Below are positions 24,517 to 36,106 of a stretch of DNA of 64,000 nt, piece by piece. The notes beneath the pieces were generated by a model that did not search any database, had not been told where the DNA came from, and was given only the letters and a program-made list of their open reading frames with translations. The DNA comes from Cryptomeria japonica (taxonomy: Eukaryota > Streptophyta > Pinopsida > Cupressales > Cupressaceae): NCBI RefSeq assembly GCF_030272615.1, contig NC_081410.1, positions 119,412,640 to 119,476,639 of the forward strand, in the 5' to 3' direction. The translations under genes were made by a program, and so were the position numbers. How positions within the stretch are numbered: position 1 is the stretch's first letter; every line of letters begins with the position of its first letter.

Positions 24517-24712
24517 CTCCACTCCCCCCTCCCTCTACCTCTCCCTTCCCCCCATGTTCTCTCCCTCTCTCCCTCTCTCTCCCTCTCCCCCTCTCCTCTC
24601 CCTCTCTCTCCCTCTCCCCTCTCCTCTCCCTCTCTCCCTCTCTCTCCCTCTCTCACCCTCTCCCCTCTTCTCTCCCTCTCTCCCTCTCCCTTCCTCCATA
24701 CCCCTTCCATAA
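23585..24712. repeat. Long (CT)n microsatellite with interspersed CCTTCCCCCCATGTTCTC units
   Basis: Over 1.1 kb of almost pure pyrimidine on the plus strand, mostly CT, CCCT and CCT runs, broken by about 50 bp of ordinary sequence around 23.72-23.80 kb. A longer unit containing CCTTCCCCCCATGTTCTC recurs at about 23921, 24090, 24431 and 24545, showing that higher-order duplication has enlarged the array. The long open frames through it encode only SLSL or RERE runs and are artefacts. Confidence 0.95.
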
Positions 24713-24728
24713 CTTTTTTAAGGCTTAT

Positions 24729-24845
24729 TAGCACGTACGCGGTACTTTTACTCATAAGCGTGTACGCGGTATTTATTACTCATAAGCCAAAAATATCTTT
24801 GGGCTTGCCAACATTTTATGGCCTAGCAGTGCGTACGCAGTTTAT
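24729..24845. repeat. Further GCGTACGCGG motifs right of the microsatellite
   Basis: AGCACGTACGCGGTA at about 24730, AGCGTGTACGCGGTA at about 24757 and AGTGCGTACGCAG at about 24828 continue the subterminal motif family. The microsatellite has therefore expanded inside, or been bracketed by, the left array. Confidence 0.75.
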
Positions 24846-24919
24846 AGACATAGTTTTAGTTGCCCAAGAGCCTCAACGGCCTCAAAAGAAGTTTTTTAGG
24901 TCATTGAAGACCCCATTGG

Positions 24920-25164
24920 AACTGTGTCTGCACTTCTATCACTATTGTATACATAAAAGTAAGTGAATTTTTTGTTTTTTGCATGATTTCAAATGATTGA
25001 ATTGTTGTTTTTATTAGTTTTTTGTTTTTGCATGGTTTCAAATGATTAAATTGTGATTGTTTAATAGTTTGATTCCAAAAAATAGTGATAAGATGCATAC
25101 TTATGGTTATTTATTTATTTTTTGAACTTTTCTTTACATATATATGTAATATGATTCTATTTAG
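24920..25164 (+). other. Probable 5' UTR exon and intron of the transposase gene
   Basis: AACTGTGTCTGCACTTCTAT near 24920 also occurs near 23720, so the leader region is duplicated on both sides of the CT array. AAAA|GTAAGTG at 24959 is a good donor and CTATTTAG at 25164 a good acceptor, giving a 206-bp intron that ends 16 bp before the ATG at 25181. Inference from splice-site quality only. Confidence 0.45.
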
Positions 25165-25180
25165 GTCACTGATCTCAACC

Positions 25181-27614
25181 ATGGGAAAGAACAAGCAAGG
25201 AATGATGGAACAACGAGAGGCTCAAAAGGAAAGACAAAGGCAGCGTATGAAGAAATTGCATGACATAAGAACAATGGGAGAAGAAGGTATGTCAACCTCA
25301 ACATCTCAATTCGATTTACCAAACGAATATAATGCACCTAATGCAATTGAAGAAGAAACATTTGATAATTTATCGTTTGAACCTAATGCAATTGAAGAAG
25401 AAACATTTGATAATTTACCGTTTGAACCTAATGCAATTGAAGAAGACACCACATTGAATAATCAATTAAATGATGAACATATTACACCTTCTCTACTTGA
25501 TGAATTGAATGTACATAATGCACTGATGTTAACACCTCCTAGAATCATTCGTAGGAAACCAAAGTATCTAATTGACATTGATGAGAATATATTGAAGTCA
25601 ATGCCCAATAAAATGAATGAACGAACTTGTAGGAGAATGGTTAAAAGAATATGGCAAAACTATTTTAAAAACTCAAATCAAACCGCAAGATGTCAATTAA
25701 TTGTTCAAATGATTAAAAATTTGAATTTTAGAGAGACAATGAAAATTCTAGGCCTAAGATCATCTGAAAGTAACAATGAAAGAACTATTGTCAGAAATCT
25801 ATTTGATGCATATCAATCTATTGGTTCAAAATCACGTAGTAAAGATTCTAATGCTACTCGATGTGTCATTACATCAACCATAATGAGCAAGAAAATAAAA
25901 AAAGATCGTTTGATAAGCAAAACAAGTAAGTCATTGAACGTTAGTAGAACAACATTAAGTAAAGCATTAAAGAGGCGAGAACAAATAGAGGAACCTAACA
26001 ATAATTCTCTTTGGGCATTCTCGGGTAGACTACCATGCAAAGACAAGGTTGTTGTAGATGCACTAAAAACATTAATTGAAAATTTTTGGCATGACAACAC
26101 AAGAGTATCACCCAACCAAAGAGATGTTGTTAGAAGGCAAATTGGGTCTAAAAATCGTGAGCCACATGCGAAACACTATTTGGATATGACTCAAACTAAA
26201 TTTTATGAAAGAATCCTTCAAAAGTTTCCTCAAATAAAAATTTCTCAAAGATTTTTTGAAATGGCAAAACCTTTTTATATTAAGATTAATCATGTACGCA
26301 CCACGTGTTGTTGTCGGATGCATATTGAATTTTCCATGCATTATGATATTTTTTGTCATATTTGTTCTACTTTGCACACTAACGATGTTTTGCAGGAATG
26401 TAATATACAAGCACCTCCTAAGTCGGCAAGAGAATTTATTTCAAGTGTGTCATGTAATAGACATGATGGTTGCATTTATTATAAGATGCGTTGTTTGGAA
26501 GGTTCTTGTGCTATATGTGGTGGTTTGCAAAGTTTACCAAGATGCATACATTTGGAGAGCACACATGAAATTGGTACGAAACTAGTTTCTTTTGGAAAAT
26601 ACAAGACAGTCACATATGGAGTTAAAGATGGAAAAGATTTGAAGAGATGTGAGCTAGTGAAAAATGATACATGTGTAGCTCAATTTATGAAAATGTTTCA
26701 AGAGAAACTAGTTTATGAGTACATAATGTATACACATAGAGCTCGATGGTTAGATGAGCAATTCAAGTTGTGTAAGGACACATTTCCTCTTGGAACCATT
26801 GTCTCTATCGTTGATTTCGCTGAAAATTATACTCTACAACCTCAAAATGAAGTGCAATCCATGTATTATCACTCTACACAAGTTTCTATTTTTGTACACA
26901 TAGCATTCATGCATGCAGATGATAGCACAAAGGAGGATAGAAAGGTTGTAAGAGAGTATCACTTCTACATAAGTGATGATCGTACTCATTCATCGGAGTT
27001 TGTACAAGGATGCTTGAAAGTTTCCTATGATAGTTTAAGGGAAAGGAACATACGATACAACCAACACTTAATATGGTCAGATAATTGCACCGCACAATTC
27101 AAGAATGCAAGGATGTTTTATTGGCTGACAAGGATGCATGTGACAAGCGATGTACAACATTTTTGGAATTTCACTGAGGCTGGACATGGTAAGGGAGAGC
27201 ACGATGGTGCAGGAGCATGTGTGAAAAGAGCCCTAGCCAGGGAAAAATTGAAGTACGAAGGTGGTGCTGAGTTGGTAGATGCAGAAAAAATTGTGCGATG
27301 GTGTAAGTCTACGATGGGTCCAGGTAATCCAGGTAAGTCATTGGTTCGTAGATATTTTTGGTTGATTATTGAATCTAACATTGAAAACTATCTAGATTGG
27401 TGTACAGTTGCAGGATCGAGTGACATGCACTCATTTATGAGTTCAAATTCAAGTTCACTGGTAATTTATACGAGACAGATGGTATGTTTTTGCTCTTCAT
27501 GCATGTATTGTTTGTGGGAAGAATGTGAATCAGAAGAGTGGGTTGACAAATGGTCTTGTAGACCGTTGGTTCCCATTGATTCATATCAAATTCCCAAAGC
27601 ACTACAATTGAGCC
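25181..27614 (+). CDS. DDE-like transposase of the TTAA element, main exon, cut by an LTR insertion
   Basis: Probable nuclear transposase. The frame is open from the ATG at 25181 (MGKNKQGMM, after a likely 5' UTR intron; an upstream in-frame Met at 25085 is less likely) to the LTR insertion. In order: a basic Gln/Arg-rich N-terminus; acidic 15-residue repeats; a helical DNA-binding-like region (about residues 140-330, with SLNVSRTTLSKALKRR resembling a helix-turn-helix); Cys-rich blocks (CCCRMHIEF, CHICSTLH, CAICGG) that may bind zinc; then a catalytic-like core with VDFAENY, WSDNCTAQFKN and FTEAGHGKGEHDGAGACVKR, a plausible D-D-E/D set. The WSDNC-AQFK and HGKG-DG pair recalls poorly named transposase-like proteins in many eukaryotes. 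After 27614 the frame runs into the LTR and stops within a codon or two. Without the insert it continues in frame at 43705. Confidence 0.8.
25337..25471 (+). repeat. 45-bp in-frame tandem repeat in the transposase N-terminus
   Basis: Units begin CCTAATGCAATTGAAGAAGA at 25337, 25382 and 25427. Each full unit encodes 15 residues (PNAIEEETFDNLSFE). The first two are nearly identical and the third diverges halfway. The period keeps the frame. Confidence 0.9.
27610..27614. other. GAGCC target-site duplication, left copy
   Basis: GAGCC directly before the 5' LTR, repeated at 43700-43704 directly after the 3' LTR. Five bp is the standard duplication for Ty3/gypsy integrases. Confidence 0.95.
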
Positions 27615-29417
27615 TGTAGTCACATAAATCTGTCCACTTAATTAAATGAATACTTAGTATTTATTTGATTATTTAACCATCAATTAATAATTAATTAAAT
27701 TAATATTTAATTAATTCATCTTAACCCTCTTCTCCTATTAATTAAATAAATTATTCAATTTATTTGATTTAATTCACTTAACCAAATTCATACCATTAAT
27801 TAAATAAATAAATCATATTTATTTAATTAAATCTTCTCTCACATTTAAATAAATTAATATTTATTTAAAACCCCCAAAATCCCACCTCTCACATTTAAAT
27901 AAATAAATCATTTATTTAAATCACCTTTATCCTCCACCCACTTGTATTTTCCTACAAAAGCAAGTTGCACAATTATTTTAAATAAATAATTTATTTAAAT
28001 CACCTTTATCCTCCACCCACTTGTATTTTCCTACAAAAGCAAGTTGCACAACTATTTTAAATAAATTATTTATTTAAAATCCTATTTATCCTCACCCACT
28101 TGAAACCTTTAATGGTTTCCCTTAAAGTATTCAAACTTGATGGCTTTAAAGTCTTCAAACTTGATGGCTTCCTTCTATAGTCTTCTTAAGACTTTAATGG
28201 TTTTCCTTAAAGTCTTCAAGCCTTTAATGGTTCCCCTCAAAGTCTTCAAGCATTTTAATGCTTTATCTTCCTTTTTCTCATTTAAATAAATTAATATTTA
28301 TTTGAATATTTATCCAAATACAACTTGCACACATTTATTGAAATAAATGAATTTTTATTTTAATAAAATCCTATTTTCCCTCACCCACCAAATCCACTTG
28401 CAAAATCTAATCCCCTTCTAGATTCTTCTAACCCCTTCCTAATTAACTTAATCCATCCCCTAATTATTGTCACATTCCTAAGCAAAATGGAGTCACTTCT
28501 CAAAGCCTAAAAGTCTTGGATAACCTTTGAAAGCTTCCAACCTTCAACCACTAAATGGCTCAAAGTCTTTGATAACCATTGAAGGCTTTCAACCTTCAAC
28601 CACTTAATCCCCAAAGTCTCCAATAACCATTAATGGTTACCTCAAACCCTCCCACATGGTTAAAACATTTGTTTTGACTCAACCTCTACCCAACCCAAGG
28701 GTCTCATCAAGCCTTTAATGCTTTGACCATGATTATCTCTTAATCATTTGCACAAAGGTTTATCCTTGCATTAACTCCTAATCCAGTGGGTAATCCTAAT
28801 TTAGACTTGACCCTTACCTTCTAGATAACCATGAGGTCTTCTCAGGCCTTTAATGCCTCCAACCTCTTCTCTCAACCCAATCCTATGTTGACACTTGTCA
28901 CCATTTTATTGGTGCCAATTGTGCACATGGATCCCCAACTTTCAAACTTGGCCCTTGATTAAACCATTCAATCTTAACCCTTCATTTCCCCATTTCTTCT
29001 ATAAATAGAACCCTTCTCCTCAAGCAAAAGGAAGCATTTAGAGTATTGTTGTTATACTGGCATTAGCATAGAGCTTTTTCATAGCATCACTATCTACTCT
29101 TGCATAGTATTTGCTTATCATATTCAACCATCTTGAATCTCCATATGGCATCCATGGCTAGTGCTAAAAGCTGAGAGCTACACTCATTTGGGACTTGGAG
29201 AGGAGAGAAACAAGGGAGAAGCATCAAAAGGCATCATGGAAGCATCTTAGGGAGGCTCTTCTCCTTTCTTTTATTTTGTTAAACTTCTTTCATGCTTTTT
29301 GAAATCTCTCTTGATATGTTTGGAATGGTTTTTAGTTCTTTGTTTTGTTTTTATGGTTGAAACTAACTTATTAACATTGAACTTTGTTGTTGCCTTGTCC
29401 CCATTTCCATGACATCA
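27615..29417 (+). repeat. 5' LTR (1,803 bp)
   Basis: TG...CA ends. Aligns along its whole length with the 3' LTR; I noticed differences only near 28053 (C/A), 28768 (C/T) and 29059 (G/A). U3 opens with many ATTTAAATAAAT palindromes, then a tandem duplication of about 78 bp (27,915-28,070) and repeated CCTTAAAGTCTTCAA segments. TATAAATAG near 29000 is the likely TATA box. Confidence 0.97.
29000..29008 (+). promoter_or_regulatory. TATA box in the 5' LTR
   Basis: CTATAAATAG, followed about 30 bp later by the presumed start of R. The same sequence is in the 3' LTR near 43281. Confidence 0.6.
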
Positions 29418-29440
29418 TTTGGTGAACCCGACGTGAATCA
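29418..29440 (+). other. Candidate primer-binding site
   Basis: TTTGGTGAACCCGACGTGAA follows the LTR directly. It has the TGG start expected for pairing with a tRNA 3' CCA end. I did not assign the tRNA. Confidence 0.6.
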
Positions 29441-32104
29441 AAGAGCAATCATTTTGAAGACTACTAACTTTTGAATGTTTTAATTGACACACAGGTCATT
29501 CTCTTGCATTTTTCTTCTCAATTTAGCACCTTCGCAAATTGATACTTTCACGCTATTGTCTATAATGTTGCTCTTTCGTGTTAAATAGCACTTCTGTTTT
29601 CACACAGAGTAGAGCTATTGTAACAAAGAGTTGTAAGAAAATTCCTTGTAACCGAAAACCAAAAATTTTAGGCTTGTAGAAGCCCACCAAAACATGCAGA
29701 TTTTTCTAACTAATTATCTTTTGTGCAGGTTTTAACTAACCCCTACAATAGCATTATTTTTAGCAATTTTAGCTTAGGAAATAAATTTGTTCATATTGCT
29801 AACTTTGTCTTTCAAGTTAGGATAAAATAAATTCATTTTCCTTTTGGGTTAAAATCAACTACACTTTCATTTGGAGTTTTAAAAAGAACCATATCTTTCG
29901 TTTGGAGCTCTAAAAAAGAATCACACTTGTTCAAAGTTAAAAAGAATCACAAAAACAAACACGCAAATTTTTTTGTTGCAAAGTTAGGAACAAATTCTTT
30001 TGGTGCTTAAAATCAACAAGGCAAATTTTATTTCTTGCATCAAGATAAAACTTACAATCCACACTTCCATTTTTGGTGCAAATAAAATTCACAATCAACT
30101 TGTCTCATTTTTAAAGCAATTTTACTTCATGCAAACGTGTTTTTCATTAAGTTGACCAGGATTTTCAAATTCTAGTTTACTCCAACAATTGCCTTTGAAA
30201 ATTAAAAAGAACACCATGATTGTTGGAGCAACATCTCCAAATAGATAGAAAATCATTGCGATGACAAATTAAAAGGAACAAGTGAATTTTGTGTTTGGCA
30301 CACTTGTGCAAAAGAGTTGGTCGAGTGGTCCTACCTCTAACACACACTATCCTCTCCCTTGGCTCTCGTGGTCCTAGGTGCAAGAGAAAAGTGTTAGTAA
30401 CGCTCAAATTTTATCTTTTTAAGAGAGGCCTGCCAAGGGATCGATACTCTTGGGAACGACCTCGAGCGGTAAATCCTTCGAGCCGCTATAGAAATCAGGT
30501 GAGAGCGAAAGCTGTAGCCTTGGGTATAGCTGTTCCTACAGTGTAACTGGCCGAAAGGACAAATGGGCCCCACCACCAGTTACAAGGCTCTTAAGTGAGT
30601 CACTGCAGAATGAACTTATGTCCAAAGCCATCGAACATGACTAAACACCTTTAAGTAGTAGCCCACCTGTTCTATTGATTGAGGATATTTGAGGTATAAT
30701 TTAGTGCAAGAGCATAGAAGGTTTTGCTCCCAAGATACTCACCATACATATTTCCTTGAGTAGAAACATAGCTTTTTGAAAAGTCACTTGTGGCTTGATA
30801 AAAGTGGTGACTCCCCCATCATAGGGATCATCTATTTGTTATGCTCGTGCAAGACTTAGTATATCACATCCTTACCTGCCACGGCGGGATTCATAAGGTA
30901 TGTAGTACCAAAGTCGAAGAAATATCAAGATGTGGGCTAAATTTATCACAACTGGCCATTTGAGCTTAGGGATAAAAAGTGTTTGAAGTGTGTACGTTTT
31001 ACAGACCTAGTGCGAATTGAGCCGACTTCAGGCTTTGGAACTACACCTTAAAATACATCTAAAGGAAGGGTCAGAAACAAGTCCAAGGATTGGGTTGATC
31101 TAGACCCATACTCATTTGTGCCTTTGAGGCAACATTCTTGTGTTTGTGTGCTTGCTTTGTTTTCTTGTCAAAGAAAAATCAGAAAATCACTTCCCAAAAA
31201 CAAAGTATTCATCCAACATTTCTCAAAAACAAACAAAAATACCAAAAACAAAGTGCAAACAACAAAGAGACAAATTTTATGACCATTCTTCACATCTTGC
31301 GAAAGAAGAAGTGTCATCAGAATATCAACTTGAAAAGGAGACCACTAAGCTCAAAGGCTTTAATCAAAAGGAGGAAATTCTTCTATATCAATCGACAAAT
31401 CTTTGTCTCCCATAGAGTCTTTCTACATCGCATGTGTCTATACCTTCAAGGTAAAACAAATGAGTTTGATTCAGAATCATTGAACCGCAGAGCTTTTATG
31501 CAATATAGAGCTCTGAGTTATCACAAAAATCAAGGAGGAAAGATTAATCCCAATTTCTTCCCAAACATCTGTATCACCTACAACACAGCTCGAGAAGTGC
31601 CACCAACGTCTGAAAGGGAAGAAGAAGAGTTTGTCCCATTTGTGACACAAAGTTTTTATTGAAAGTTGAAAACATTTTCATCCATCATCCCACTCATACA
31701 TCATCACTTCATCATCAATCCATCCCAACTCTCAAAACATTAAGAGGTTCTTGTCCCACGATTCCTTTTTAGATATTGCTTGAAATCAAACACATCACAT
31801 CACTTTTAGATTGTTTCTACATCTAGGATAAGCTCATCCTAAGAGACACATCTACGCAGGTTAAAACTAGTTCATGAGTGAATCCTCTCATTACTAGGTA
31901 GTCAAAATCTGTAACACATCTCAGATTTCTCTACACCTTATCACATCCAAAATCATCAAAACAAACAAGCAATTCAAAGAAAGAATTCTGGTTACATTTA
32001 CCTTTAGAGTGCTAGAGATCTACAATCCACCAACCATCAATCTTTCATTTCATCACCAACTCATCATCATCTTCAATCAACTTCAAAACAAACTTGCAAA
32101 CAAA
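29441..32104. other. Long leader between the LTR and gag of the first Tat element
   Basis: About 2.7 kb. The part near 30.30-30.62 kb is more GC-rich, with TGGGAACGACCTCGAGCGG and GTAACTGGCCGAAAGGAC, and may be structured RNA. The rest is A-rich. A leader this long is usual for Tat-lineage elements. Confidence 0.5.
31138..31662 (+). CDS. Leader frame of unknown function (174 aa)
   Basis: An open frame upstream of gag in the Tat element. The product is rich in Lys and Gln with a tail of NQGGKINPNFFPN and SEREEEEFVPF. I do not recognise a domain. A second overlapping frame starts two bases later. No equivalent was found in the leader of the second Tat element. It may be a decayed upstream frame or chance. 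Confidence 0.25.
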   Translation: MCLCACFVFLSKKNQKITSQKQSIHPTFLKNKQKYQKQSANNKETNFMTILHILRKKKCHQNINLKRRPLSSKALIKRRKFFYINRQIFVSHRVFLHRMCLYLQGKTNEFDSESLNRRAFMQYRALSYHKNQGGKINPNFFPNICITYNTAREVPPTSEREEEEFVPFVTQSFY

Positions 32105-34306
32105 ATGGCTCAAACCCGATCACGATCAAGGCAACGAGAAATAGAAATTGAGGAAGAAGAGGACAACCTCAATGAATTTCAAGAAGCACTTGGAGGAAAT
32201 GTAAATGACGAAAACCCAAGTACTCCCACTCCTTCAACAATCGAAAGGGTTCAGCATAAACCTCATTTTAACAGATTATTTGATGAAATATTAAGGAGCA
32301 ATGCGGATGCTCACTTTTTAAGACTCGCTCAAGAAGGAGCCAAACTCCCCTCAGACTTTGATCTTGCCCAATTAAGACAAGCATCAGAAAGACAAAGTCG
32401 CCATGAGGAGGAAAGAGGTAGAAATCACATCAGATATAACATCCCTCGAGGTAACCCACCACCTCCTCCTCCAAATGAAATGGAGATGTTGCGGCAACAA
32501 GTCAAGAATCTCGCCCAACAACTTCATAGTGGTGTTAAGACCAATCAATTCTCACTTAACGACATCTGTCCCTATCCATTTGATAGGAATCTTTATATGC
32601 CACCCTTTCCACGCGGGTTCGAAACACCAAAATTCGAAAAATATAGAGGAAAGGGAGATCCCCGCGATCATGTCTGAGAATTTCATTCCGCTTGTCTCGA
32701 AGTGGCTTATGAGGACACATACCTAATGCGCCTTTTTCCCCAAAGCTTGGGAGGAACAACCACATCATGGTTTTCCCGACTACCAAGTGGCATAAGAACA
32801 TTTGAGGAACTCATCCAGAAGTTCCTATCTCATTAATCTTATAATATTGAACGCGACATCACCATGGCTGATCTATGCAACACCAAACAAAAACCAGGTG
32901 AATTATTCTCAGTATTCCTGCAACGATGGCGCCAAATGTCTAGCAGACGTTCTCTTCAGTTACCTGAACAAGAACTAGTGGAAATTTTCATTTCCAACTT
33001 AAACGAAGAAATGGAATTTCACCTGGATGTCAAAGACACAGACTCTTTTAACGATATGATCACCAAGGGTATAAAATGTGAAAGGGCACTCATCAAAAAA
33101 GGACTCATCAAAATCTTTAATGAACCCAAAGATGGTCCTCGCCCGCGCTTCAATAGTGATAAACCGAACTTCTGGAACAAGAATAAGAATATCGTCAACG
33201 ATGGAGTTGTGGATGCTCGAACTATCCAAAATGCACAACCTATGGTTCGATTTGCAGGACAAAATCCTCCACCTCAAAATAACACAAATGTTCTTCCTAA
33301 TCAAGGTCGCATCACATCTCATGATGAACCAAGACCCCGTCCACAAAAACAAAAACGCACATACACTCCCTTAGGGGAACCCATTGAAACAGTGATGCGA
33401 CAACTTATTTCTCAGAATTTGATCACTCTACCTAAGTTATCAAATTATGAGCCCCAAGTCAAACCAGCATGGTGGAAGGATACTGAACATTGTGAGTTCC
33501 ATCAAGGAAGAGGACACAAGACAAGTAATTGTCACCGATTGAAAGATCTCATTCAGGATCTTATTGACCAAGGAGAAATTGAAATTGAAGGGCATGACCC
33601 AAAAACAACCAATAATGATCATCAGATGTTCAAGAATCCACTTCCATCGCAAGATCAAAGGGGTCCTTTGATGTCCAGACGAGGTCCTGATACCACTGAT
33701 TATACGCAAGCTACGTATAATTACACTGTCAATCACCTGTATGATGCCAGTGAACAAATTGCAACCATAACCTTCAAAAATCCCACCTCAAATTGCAATG
33801 TTGTTACGCGTCGCGGCAAAGTTACCATCAAGGCAGCTCCACAAGGCACCACCTCCATCCCAAAGCAGTACAATCTTGTGGAACAATTAGATAAAACGCC
33901 TGCGCTCATTTCCATTTTAGAGCTATTACGCCTATCACCATCTCATAAAACAATCTTGGATCAAGCACTCCAAGAAGCGTCAGTCCCTGCAAACCTGAAC
34001 ACGGACCAATTTCAAGCCATGGTTGGAAATCTAAAGTCATCACCTTGTCTCACTTTTTCTGAAAGTGACAACTCTTCTTTCCAACAACCTCATAACGCCT
34101 CACTCCACATTGAAGGCTTTGTCAACCAACACAGGATCAAGCGAGTCTTGATTGATAATGGAGCAGGCCTAAACATTTGTACACTACAGTTGGTCACAGC
34201 ATTGGGATATGCAATAGAATCAGTGGATCCTCGCAAGAAGATCACCATCAAGGCCTATGATGATGCAGAGCGTTCATCCAAAGGAGCTGTGGTACTACCA
34301 ATCTGA
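32105..34306 (+). pseudogene. gag and start of protease of the first Tat element, with in-frame stops
   Basis: Encodes the structural protein that packages element RNA in cytoplasmic particles. Start chosen at MAQTRSRSRQ. The usual gag core begins at YPFDRNLYMPPFPRGF. A zinc-binding block HCEFHQGRGHKTSNC lies near 33490, and the aspartic protease motif LIDNGAGLNIC near 34150. Three in-frame stops interrupt it: TGA at 32675, TAA at 32834 and TGA at 34304. Homologous residues continue in the same frame across each one, so these are point changes, not frameshifts. The second Tat element reads arginine where the first and third stops fall here. Confidence 0.9.
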
Positions 34307-36106
34307 GTAGGCCCCGTGGTAAAGCACATCATTTGTCAGGTTCTGGACCTTCCTCTGCCATATAATCTATTATTAGGGAGACCTTGGATACATGCCATGC
34401 AAGCCGTTCCATCTACCTACCATCAATGTATCAAGTTCCCACATAATGGTGCAGAGATCACAATCCTGGGTGATGCAAATCCCTTTGCATTTTGCCATAA
34501 TATCAGCCATCAACCAGAGATTACTGTTCCTAATAATAGGGAAGCCATTTCCTCCACATCATATGTAAATCCCGCCTCTCTTGCCAGTTCAAACACTCCT
34601 ATACCCAAGCAAGAAAAGCTTAAGATGAAAGTCGCAGAGGAAGGTCCTGGAGAATACAACTTGAGTCAGCTCTTTTGTGTGGGACAAATGCCTACTTCTC
34701 CTAGAACACATGGTAAACCACAGCAGTTACTCCAACAACCACTAAACACGCCTGCATGTGCCTTAACGCCTTTCATCCTTGGAAAGAGTCAAGAGGAAGA
34801 GACACAAGATAAGGACCTAGCGGAATGGATCTATAAAGATCCCATCACCACTGACAAACCGCGAGTTACACTTCCTACAGAACAGTATGGCAAAGGCCTC
34901 CTCATTATGCAAAGAATGGGATATGATGGTCAGAGTGCTTTGGGATACTGCAAACAAGGACGACATGAACCGCTGTTGCCAGAGTTCAAGCCCAAAGGTA
35001 ATACAGGCCTAGGCTTTGAAAAAGAGATCCTTCCTAAACTCAGATTTAAAGGAAAACCTAGCAAACCATTTTGCCCACCTACTATAAAGAGGACACCTTT
35101 CATAATCAAAGCACCATCAAGCAATATTGTCACTGCCCCATCGAGGCTCACAAACCCACCGCAACCGTCATCAGTGCCAAAAATCCCACCAATCGAACTA
35201 GTAATCCCATCCACAGCAGTCATCACATCAATAAAACCATTCATAGCAGCAACTATATTGGAACCCGTAGCAGCATCTATGGCACCAGCCATTCCAATAG
35301 AAGCCACTAAATCAACACTGTCGATACTTCCAGTGACAAAACCTTTAAACCCCATCACAGTTCCTGCAGCACCGATCACCTCAAAGGTACATAAACCAAT
35401 CACACCTGCAGTATTCAACTCCAGCGACATCCCAGTATGGTATAGCAATCGGATGCTGGAAAGTGATTCAGAGACCGACTCACATGAGTGGGAATTTGAT
35501 TCTGTACAACTTAACACTTCAGATGAGGAAGACACATCACCACCTCCGCCACGCAAAGACATCCCTGTTTACGGAGAAGCACAGATAAAGACCACTTGGG
35601 TACCTGAGCTGGAAACATCTTCCACAGACCCTATGTCTCATCCTACGCCTGATTCTGACAAGGAGAGTACCATTAACGACCTTCACCATAACGTCTTAAC
35701 CCTCACTGATACATCTCCTGCACTTAACTTAATCGATGAAGTAATGCCCATTATCCACCCTGAACTCATCGAATGGAACCAACCAAATCCCCCATGTCTT
35801 GACCTCTTCCAAAATGATGAGGCTCTCATTGACTTTTTGGAATTAAGGGATAATCTACCAAGCGGGGATCACAAAGCTAGATTCGCCATTGAACTTAATA
35901 GCGCAGCATACTTCGGGGAGGATGCCAAACCCTTCAGCTGCAAAAATATAACATTAAAACATGGATCTTCTAGTGAAAACCACACTGTGGCACTGTTTGA
36001 TCCAACAAAAGTAAAAAGAAAGAGCGTATCCAATGGTGAAAACCTCTCTGAGGCACTTGAGGATGAAGGGTTTGACATTCTCCCTGCTAGTACACAACAG
36101 GAATGA
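34307..36106 (+). pseudogene. Protease C-terminus, G-patch segment and linker of the first Tat element
   Basis: Continues the gag-pol frame after the TGA at 34304. It opens with the protease flap-to-C-terminal block [20 protein letters not shown]. Near 34885-35020 a G-patch-like segment follows: [20 protein letters not shown], then a [10 protein letters not shown] tail. The following 700 bp encode a Pro/Thr/Ile-rich low-complexity linker, then an acidic region and a conserved [20 protein letters not shown] block. The frame ends at TGA 36104, but the homologous sequence resumes directly after it in the same frame. The linker is probably disordered. Confidence 0.85.

Noticed and set aside
23764-24966. 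Several frames of 250-345 codons on both strands
   Set aside because: They run through the CT microsatellite and encode only SLSL, PLPS or RERE runs, which open all frames of such DNA.
34930-35562. 210-codon minus-strand frame in the first Tat element
   Set aside because: Antisense shadow of the low-complexity Pro/Thr/Ile linker.
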